From Augochlora pura (lineage: Eukaryota > Arthropoda > Insecta > Hymenoptera > Halictidae), in NCBI RefSeq assembly GCF_028453695.1, contig NC_135778.1, positions 12,956,244 through 13,020,243 of the forward strand: 64,000 bases of DNA. The letters run 5' to 3'. Numbering within the stretch: position 1 is the first letter of the stretch; every line of letters starts with the position of its first letter. Of the stretch, positions 56,569 through 64,000 are shown in pieces. A model generated the notes under the pieces. The model saw only the letters and a program-made list of their open reading frames with translations. It did not search any database and was not told where the DNA came from. A program made the translations under genes and the position numbers.

Positions 56569-56781
56569 AACGGATCCCGACTCCGGCGCCCTCCAGTTAA
56601 CTGATTTGAATGACAAAAGCCCAGATAGGTGGTTAATGTATCATATTTCAGGTCCCGCGGCCGTGTAGAGACGACATGTCGTGACGTCGCCCCACCTACC
56701 AGAGCTTTAATCCGACGCTCGCGAGCTAATCCTTAAACTCGCTGCCGCCAGCCTGCTCGTGAGCTATGAGCTTGCGGCTGC

Positions 56782-57323
56782 TTAGCTACAGCTCTCGCAA
56801 TAAACGCATAGTAAACACTTCAGTTTGTACACTCTCTTAAGAATGGCGCAGGCGTAACTAATTCCAAATTCTGTACACATTTCGACTGTATTTTTACTGG
56901 GTCGCATACGTTTCGTCAGTTCTATTGGCTTAAGAAGATCATTCTTATCTATTTCATTGCTGTTTGACCATTTTTCCATTTCTGTTGTAGCTTTACGAAT
57001 AGTTTTGATTGTACGTCTAACAATAATAATAGAACATTCTCTAAAGATAGTAAATTGGTTCAGTATTTTCCTATAATCATATGCATGTGTGGTGTGTTTC
57101 TAAATGGTTTTTTGGATTTTGGTTTGGCGAGGAGTGAGAGGGAGATTTGTTTCGTCCCAGGCCCGTTAGTGGATTCGTCAGTAAGGCTTTCTAGCGGGCC
57201 CTGGCTTAGACAGGGATAAGGATAAGCACTGTTTCGGTGTATGTATACAAATAGGGACAGTCTTAGGTATCTTCGGCAATGGAATCCATCTGTTGGCGAA
57301 TGGCAGAGGTAGTCGCCATACAT
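56782..57323 (-). other. Possible decayed coding segment, two overlapping minus frames
   Basis: On the minus strand an 87-codon frame from ATG 57323 to 57060 is followed, with a frame change near 57070, by another open stretch to 56782. The second contains ATEMEKWSNSNEIDKNDLLK and PIELTKRMRPSKNTVEMCTE, with the balanced, charged composition of real protein; the first ends in lysine-rich sequence (LAKPKSKKPFRNTP). I recognise no domain. It could be a frameshifted retroelement ORF1 relic or chance. Very uncertain. Confidence 0.25.
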
Positions 57324-59534
57324 GCAAGATTTTATCTAAAAGTTTCACTAAAAAATTCTGAAAACATCAATTCCTCTGTTTGGTTCAGTTATTAGTTGTA
57401 CTACGACGTTAAGAGTGCACGTACTGATATCTTACATTTACGTATCGTCAACAGTTTGGATTAAGTACAGTTCAAAGATGATTTCTCAGTCTACGTTTCG
57501 ATACTTTCAATTTTGTTAATAAAATTAAAGTTTCAGATTACGGAGAGGTAAAATTGCATTCAAGAAGCTAATTAAATCGGAGGAAGTTTAATTCGATGAT
57601 TAACCGGATAAAAATAAAGAAATGCTTTTTAAGATACGCGAACTCGCTGACTGATACAGTTCCCGATAAACCTCTTCATCAGGCAATTTAATGAGTTCAT
57701 AAATTCTGACTTACATTCATTTTATAAAGCGCACATTAGTTTGTCGTATAGGTAAAAAGCACAGATCTGATTATCTTTTACGAGATATTTAATTTTCCGT
57801 TCTCTGCACGTTTTATCTAAATTCCTTTATAAAACTGTTTTGCGAAAAGCTATGCGCGTTACAAGGTAGTGTCAGTGGGCTTAACTGTGTATCATCTCGC
57901 ATTATAATTTATGACTGTACAAGCAGAACAGACGGCAAGAATTAGCATACGTAGCAGCAGCCTTAGCTTTTCTTTGTGCAATTTCTTCCGCGCATAATGT
58001 AGACACGGAATTACGAGACTTTGCTAATTTCTCGTTTTTACCGCGGAGTGATTAATGCGGTTCTCGTATCTTAGGTTTGTTTGACTTTGGGGGAAACGAA
58101 CGTTCTGCTGTACGGAGCGGGTCATTAAATAATGCCTAAAACTATGTCTTACTTAGAATTAGATGGAAATTCGTCAGTGTTGTTATAAAGCTTTAATTAC
58201 TTTAGTTAAAAGCTTTATCAAATATTTTACATAAAATACTACGAATCTTGGACCATGTACTATTCTATTCCTCGCGCTCCACTCTGTATATTCTCAATTT
58301 TTCGAACTTCATTTGTTGTTCGCTGTAAACCGATTCTATTGTGTAAATTCTAACTCCGTCGATTCGATTTCACTTCCAATATTTATTGTAGACGTATACA
58401 ATGGAGATAAACTATTCACTGCTCGCGTCTGGTTTGTTTTATTAAAACTCTATATACAGAAATACATAGTACATAATAATAAGATAGACATTTTTAAATA
58501 ATGTCCTTTAGTTTCGCTGAATTTACAAAATTGTAATTTGCAATACTATAACAATAAAAGGTTTCCTAAAATTCCAAACATTGTGACCGTTTCTCTTACA
58601 ATTTATATTCATCGTTAGTTTTCGGTGGATTCGCGCACGCGGACAATTAATATCATAATTATTATATATATTAATAATACATTAATATCATAAATAATAT
58701 CAATTAGGATCCTAAATACTTGGCGATGGTATTTTATTACTCGCCTCTCCTCAGATTTAATATTCGACCAAGCTACACGCCGGAGGATCGTGCGAACCCC
58801 CGTCGAAGGAACTCTCCGAGAAGCTTTTTATTATTCTCCGCGTTCATTTCCATACACGTGAGTCTACTCGATGGTGATCTATATATTTTGTTCGAGACGA
58901 AGAGTTCCCATAAGTCCGGACGAGAAGGTTAACAATGTTAGAAGTTCGGTAACTGGGGCAAATTGGTCAGAGTGGAAGATTTCTACACGTCGCTCTAGCT
59001 TTCTGGCTGGTAACAAATTAGCAAAGTTTGATGTTTAACCTCTCGATGATTTAGGCATCAGTCGCGAGATATTCACGCCGCTGTTAGGAATCGCTTCCTT
59101 TCAGAACAGAAATATGAATATGGCCGACGTTCCCCGTGGCGTGCATTAAAATTTCAAATTTAAATACATGCTGCGGATTTCAAACTCGTTCCAATTACGT
59201 ATTATTCATACCTTACATCGATTCGATTTTATCGATGTTTAAATTGGATATACGTAAGCTGTAAGGTTACTTTCAAATTTTTATTTTATTGTTTCCATAA
59301 TTGGAGATGAAAATATTTAGTACCTAATATTTAATCTGGAAATTCAGATCTAATATTTAAACCAGAAATATAAGGTAACTATAAACATAAATTAGTAAAG
59401 TCTCATTGAATAGAGAAAGGATAATTACAGTTTTATTTGATAAATAAGAGCATTGTGATTTTCTTTACTCATTTTCATAATTAACGATGAAAGGTCTCAG
59501 CTTGATATTAACATCGCATTTAATTATACACATA
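57324..59534. other. Gene-free stretch
   Basis: AT-rich with a few CpG-richer patches (57960-58120, 59030-59220). Short TAATATCAT direct repeats lie near 58650-58700. No gene. Confidence 0.55.
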
Positions 59535-59831
59535 TTTCCTCCAATTTTCCTGTAACTAATACAAATCCTTAACTATAGGAAAATCAACGTCGATCTTAAA
59601 AAACAGACTCATAAATTATTGAATCCAAATATTGTACAATCTTTTGTGGTTTATGCATAGTGCAATCTTGAATGCCAGACCCATTCAATTTTTCCTACAA
59701 TTTTCCTGTAACTAATTCAAATCCTCAACTATAACAAAATACAATTAAAAAGCAGACTCATAAATTATTGAATCCAAGCTTGTATAATCTTTTATGGTTT
59801 ATGCATGGTGCAATTTTGGATGCTAGACTCT
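59535..59831. repeat. 156-bp tandem duplication
   Basis: Copy 1 (59535-59690) and copy 2 (59691-59831) share CAATTTTCCTGTAACTAAT, CAGACTCATAAATTATTGAA, GGTTTATGCAT and a closing ATGCCAGAC/ATGCTAGAC. Copy 2 is about 15 bp shorter. Identity is high but not perfect, so the duplication is not recent. Confidence 0.9.
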
Positions 59832-60467
59832 GGTCTATTCTAACCCCTTCAATTCTCTGTCTAAGGATTCGAATGCAGCTGTCATAAAATCGTTAAGAGC
59901 AAGGGTTTATCTTCGTCGAGACATTAACAGATGGTTCGTGGGAAGCGGTTTACTTGAAATTTGTCGGAGCATTAGCGCAAGCATGACCTAGTAAGATTTC
60001 GGTTTAAAAAATTACGTAATCTGTTGTATGTCTTGTCCCGAAAGCCCGGGAAGCGTGGTTCCTGGCGCTGTCCAAGAGACCCCATTCTCTTTCCTCGAGC
60101 CGCTTCTTCTCAGTCAACTGAATCGACCGTCCGTGACGAAAAGCTTCCCGGCTTTTCGCGGATTTGAAATGCAGAGCAGTTTCCCTCGGCTCGGAAACCC
60201 GGGCTGAGTTGGAAACGTCGTCTTGTCCGATTCAAAGTCGTGTCGACGGTTAATCTTCGATTCTCATCTTCTTTTCGAATGAAAGAAAGTTTTCTGCCGA
60301 CGGCTGGTGTCTCTGCGCCGGCATAAATTTTTTTCACCGTCTATTACACCTGCCCCGTGATATAATATCTTCAGATATCTCCGCTTGATTCTAAAGACGA
60401 AACGTACGGCATCGTTACGAACTTCCGCGTAGCGTTCCTATCCTTCGTATCTTACTGAAATAAGGCA
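59832..60467. other. Gene-free stretch
   Basis: Moderately GC-rich. A minus frame at 60110-60337 shows no domain. Nothing recognised. Confidence 0.55.
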
Positions 60468-60688
60468 TTAACATATTGGCTGAGGTGTCACCCATTCATG
60501 GGTAATGGAATAATCTGCTCGGATTTGAAAATGAATCTCAACAATAATATATTAAAGTTTCCTAATACTGTTATATTAGAACCGGCGAAACGTCAGAATA
60601 TTGGGAATTGCAATTTCAATTTAATTGAACAATGTACCTTAATTTTATGAAATTACCGAGGTTATTAGCGTGACCGTCAACGCTTTAA
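60468..60688. mobile_element. Candidate family D MITE (TTAA-flanked)
   Basis: TTAACATATTGGCTGAGG, followed by TGTCACCCATTCATGGGT at 60468, resembles the inverted end at 770-813. A weak partner end, GACCGTCAACGCTTTAA, lies at 60672-60688, giving an element of about 221 bp. The palindrome CCCATTCATGGG close to the end is shared with CCCATATTTGGG in the other copy. The right end is poor, so this is tentative. Confidence 0.4.
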
Positions 60689-63600
60689 ACGAATTGCTAT
60701 ATTCAAATTTCTTTGCTGTATTTAAATCTCCGGAATGAATGTTCCACAACTACCGAGAACAAATTTTGACGCGGTTACATTTCACGCGGTATCAATTTTG
60801 TGAAACCGCGACGACGTAAGTGAAATCTTGCACGCAGCGAACGGAAATATCTGCGATATGGCCTTTCCAGCGAATTCTGTACCCAGTTCCGAACTTGTTG
60901 CTTCGACTAAGCACGTCCGAGTATTCAGCAACGTTGCACGCGGAGAAAAAACCGTCGGGACGCTTATGGAAGCGATAGTTCCAATAGGAAAGACACAATA
61001 TTATCACCTAGAACAGTTTCATTTCACAGCTGGAGGATCGATCTCGAGTATTTAATTTAATTGCACGCGGCAAAACTCTGTGGAACTTCGCCGGAATCGA
61101 TGGCAGTCGAGAAAGGTCCGAAACGAGAGCAAACGCAGTCGATTTCAACGAAGTCTATTTGACTCATACCCAATTATACTAGAACTAGCAACAGGTTTAC
61201 ATTAGTACTTGTATAGCATCCTTCGAGAGTCACTGCATATGTTGTGCAGGTGTATGTAAGAATTGAGGTATTCCTTTACAACTAAAGCTACTATTTATTA
61301 ACAGAAAATATAGGTATATAATCTGTGTTATATCCATGCCACGGTATGTACAAGTCGGTCGGCTACAGAGCGAGTGAGGGCAGAACAAATGCACGAGCAG
61401 TTGAGCTTGCCTTCGCACGTCTTTCGATTGTTTCTACGTTCGTCAATCTATCCAGAAATTCCCCTGTTCCGAAACCCCTGAACAGCATATTTCATTGCCT
61501 CGGTGGCAGTTAACTTTTAAAATGGCGTGGAGAGGATCGGATTCTTGTAACGTAGCTTCGCGCGCGCGTTCGAAGAACGAAATCTTAAAAGCCGAAACGG
61601 GGGGGGCGGTAACGCGCGGCCGCGATCGCAACGGTAGCAATTCCAGGAGGCGAGGTTTCAGCAAAGATTATTTGGCAGATCCGTCTCGTACTGGGTCAAT
61701 GCGGCCCGTTTCTATCCAATATCGGCTGCGACGCCTTGCACTATTCAATAGAGCTCCATCATATCTGGAGACTCCTTATTCCTGAAGGAGGAAGACGATC
61801 GTCGAAACACAGCGGGGCAAACGAGACCATCTGCGAACAGCTAAGTCGACGAAGGGTACCGGGGGCCGGCTGACCTCGTCTCCCGTTGCTCGTATCGCGG
61901 GTTAATCTTCGATCCTTATCTCCCGCGCCGGTCCGTGGAGCCAGCTTACAGCAGCCCGCGATGGTCCATTGTCTTCTCGGTCAGCATCTTTCCTCGGATC
62001 CTCGGCTCCCGTCCTTTCGGTTATTCGAGCAGGTAGGCAGGGTCGGGGGGCCGGCGAAGGTAACCTCTTAACGTGACCGTCAGGGAAAAGGGTTTATACC
62101 CTGCCGGAGCGGAATGGGGTGAGAGAATCAGGGGTAGCGGAGGGGGACGCCGGAGAAAGCGTAAAAGGGCGTCGTGCTCGATGGCGGATGGAAGCGGGAG
62201 ACCGGTGAAACGAAGAGGAGGCCGGTGAAAACCATCTTCCGGATAACCGTATTACCCGCTGGCATTGTCTACGGCCAGCCAATTCGAAGTAATGAGACAC
62301 AGTCGGTTGCAGAGAACAATCGGGCTTCCACGGCGTGCAGGAGCCACGACGTGCCTTCCTACCTTCTCCCCGCTGCTATCTCTCCAAGCTGCTCGTCACA
62401 ACCTTCTCTACCCGGCCTGCGCCTCCTTGCCCTTCTTCGTCCTTTCCTCTTCCACCCTATCCTCATTCTTCTTTTTTCCCCCCAGTCTACCTCGTCCGTC
62501 AGCTTTATAAGGAGCACGTCAATTCTACGACGCGTAGTGCACACTAAGTCTCATCTTATTGCATTCTATCCTATCCTCGTACCCCCATGCCAGGACCCTT
62601 CTTCGCCCTCCGCGACCATCTTCCTCCCATTTTACCTTCACAATCTTCTCTTCCAGCACAGAGGATGCTCTTCTTTGTACCACCCCTCTTCCCATCTCTC
62701 TCTCTCTGTCTCCCACTCTCTCTTTGTCTATCTCTTGCTATTCCCTTTCCGCGTTACTCGCCTTCCGTCATCTTTCGCGCGATTCCCCGATCCTGCTCAG
62801 TCGACCGTAATATTATGTGTACGCGGAACAATCGAGATGTAAACAATAGCGCGTCTTCGGGACTTGAAAAGGAATCAGAGTTAACTAATGAGCGTCGAGG
62901 ACTTTTCACGCGCGAACCGCTCTTCGAGGCTTTGTTCTATGGTCTTTTATCCTTGCAGTCTCGAGTTCGATATTGCGATCCACGATATAGAACATTTTTT
63001 GGACAATTGTGATTTCATGTGTTCCTCTAAATTGTAGAACACACGATCGGGAAGCGAAAGGGTCTTTTTTAGATCTGGATTTTAGAAGATTTTTAAACAA
63101 CGTTCTGGTTAGAACAGATACGAAACAATATTCCTGACAAGGGAATTATTAATTAAATAATCATTGAAATCCCTATCCCGACGGACTTATTATATTACTA
63201 CAATTTATCTTATTATATTACTTATTTGTAATATTTATGTCAATTTATAGCTCTAGAATTGATCGTATTATTTTTACAGAATTTCTTTTTACAAGTTATT
63301 TATTCAATATATTGTGTTGTTGCAAATATTACTATAACACTCGTTATAGATCAGAATATATTTCTTATTGTCGCTTTTGTAGCATATAAAATATAATTAA
63401 TAAATAAAAATAAAAGTAAGTAAAATAAATTACTTTGTTGAGTCGTGCACTTTAATCAAACTAACATAAAGTTGAACTGAATTCAGTTCGTTAAACACGT
63501 AAATCAACGCACCTTTGCCATTTTCAGTGCTTGCCAATATTGTTTGTTAAATAACCGAAGTAACCAAAACTCGGAGCATATTGGTATAATTGATCAATTT

Positions 63601-64000
63601 TACCAGTTCTGGCTTGTCGAAATTAGCGAACCGAGGTTCGTAAAATAATCTGCAGTCACCTGTTTAACGAGAAATGTAACTAGACTTCGCTTCTCTGCGG
63701 GGAAAAAGAAAATATTTATACGAAGGCGACGGTGAACGTCGTCCACGAAGTAATAAGATTTTCCGAAACACTTGTGCCAGAGATTATTGAATCCTCATTT
63801 TCATGGGAAGTTTCTGGCCGGCGCGCGCATCTCTCGTCGTTGCTTTATTGTTTATGGTATGACAGGCGGTGTACCCAGATGACAGCGCGTATACATGACA
63901 TCGCATGCGCCATGTACCACGGATGTACATACATACGCCGCCGAAGATGAATATTCCGGAGAAACGTGCGGCGAAAGAAGGGAACATGATATGACGAGTT
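60689..64000. other. Gene-free stretch with a GC/CT-rich block at 61.5-62.9 kb
   Basis: 61490-62330 is CpG-rich and 62380-62770 is a strand-asymmetric pyrimidine-rich tract (TCTCCC/CTTCC runs). Three + frames and several minus frames are simultaneously open across this tract, including 222 codons at 62174-62842. They owe their length to the near absence of purine-rich stop codons on that strand. I call none. From 63060 to 63430 it is very AT-rich; the rest is mixed. Confidence 0.5.

Noticed and set aside
62174..62842. 222-codon + strand frame, the longest in the window
   Set aside because: It spans a pyrimidine-rich tract in which all three + frames are open. The translation is low-complexity serine, proline, leucine and phenylalanine, and overlapping frames exist on the other strand.
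1..64000. CRISPR arrays, bacterial operons, ribosome binding sites
   Set aside because: No regularly spaced short repeats with unique spacers and no prokaryotic gene organisation. The sequence is a eukaryotic nuclear region.

Overview
This 64 kb window looks like nuclear DNA of an insect, most likely a bee or another aculeate hymenopteran. The reasons are the absence of bacterial-style gene packing, the alternation of AT-rich stretches with CpG-rich blocks, an extremely AT-rich mitochondrial 16S fragment inserted in the nucleus, and mariner, Tc1, piggyBac-like and non-LTR debris typical of insect genomes. The host group is an inference from the look of the repeats; no coding gene here fixes it.

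Coding content is almost nil. The only host-gene segment I can support is one exon on the + strand at 49418-49552. It has an acceptor, a short 5' UTR, an ATG in good context at 49462, a 30-residue signal-peptide-like start, and a strong GTGAGT donor that leaves a phase-1 intron. The window is therefore best read as a gene desert or very large introns around that secreted or membrane protein gene. The long open frames in the GC-rich blocks (29.3-29.8, 30.6-31.2, 32.5-32.9, 36.5-37.3, 55.9-56.5 and 62.2-63.0 kb) overlap on both strands, are arginine, proline or serine rich, and look like chance frames in CpG-rich DNA.

The rest is a transposon record. (1) TTAA-flanked piggyBac-like MITEs come in at least four families: eight copies of family A plus one isolated end, two of B, two of C plus an end, and candidate D. 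In two places neighbouring elements share a single TTAA. (2) Two solo LTRs of one family lie about 32 kb apart in opposite orientation, each with a perfect 5-bp target duplication (CAAAT; CCGGG). One sits inside a mariner fragment and the other only a few bases inside the end of a TA-flanked element. (3) Two copies of a TA-flanked DNA transposon with ends ATTGGACCGTTTATTTTG lie at 5.5-6.6 kb and 38.0-39.6 kb. They carry unrelated interiors and unrecognised protein relics, the second also has a tRNA-like segment, and the second is inserted inside a family B MITE. (4) A 5'-truncated non-LTR retrotransposon at 22.8-23.2 kb has an open C-terminal frame, an A-tract and a 12-14 bp target duplication. 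(5) Relics of a mariner-like transposase (26.9-27.2 kb) and a Tc1-like transposase (42.4-42.6 kb) are present. (6) A NUMT of the mitochondrial large-subunit rRNA lies at 13.1-13.5 kb.

Tandem repeats include a 36-bp, eight-unit minisatellite at 45.7 kb, a 53-bp repeat at 28.2 kb, a 156-bp duplication at 59.5 kb, a GTMTC pentanucleotide array at 12.0 kb and GA/CT arrays at 30.8 and 53.1 kb. I found no CRISPR array, operon, intact rRNA or convincing functional tRNA. I see no convincing new biological system; the nearest candidate is the TA-flanked transposon family whose encoded protein I could not place.
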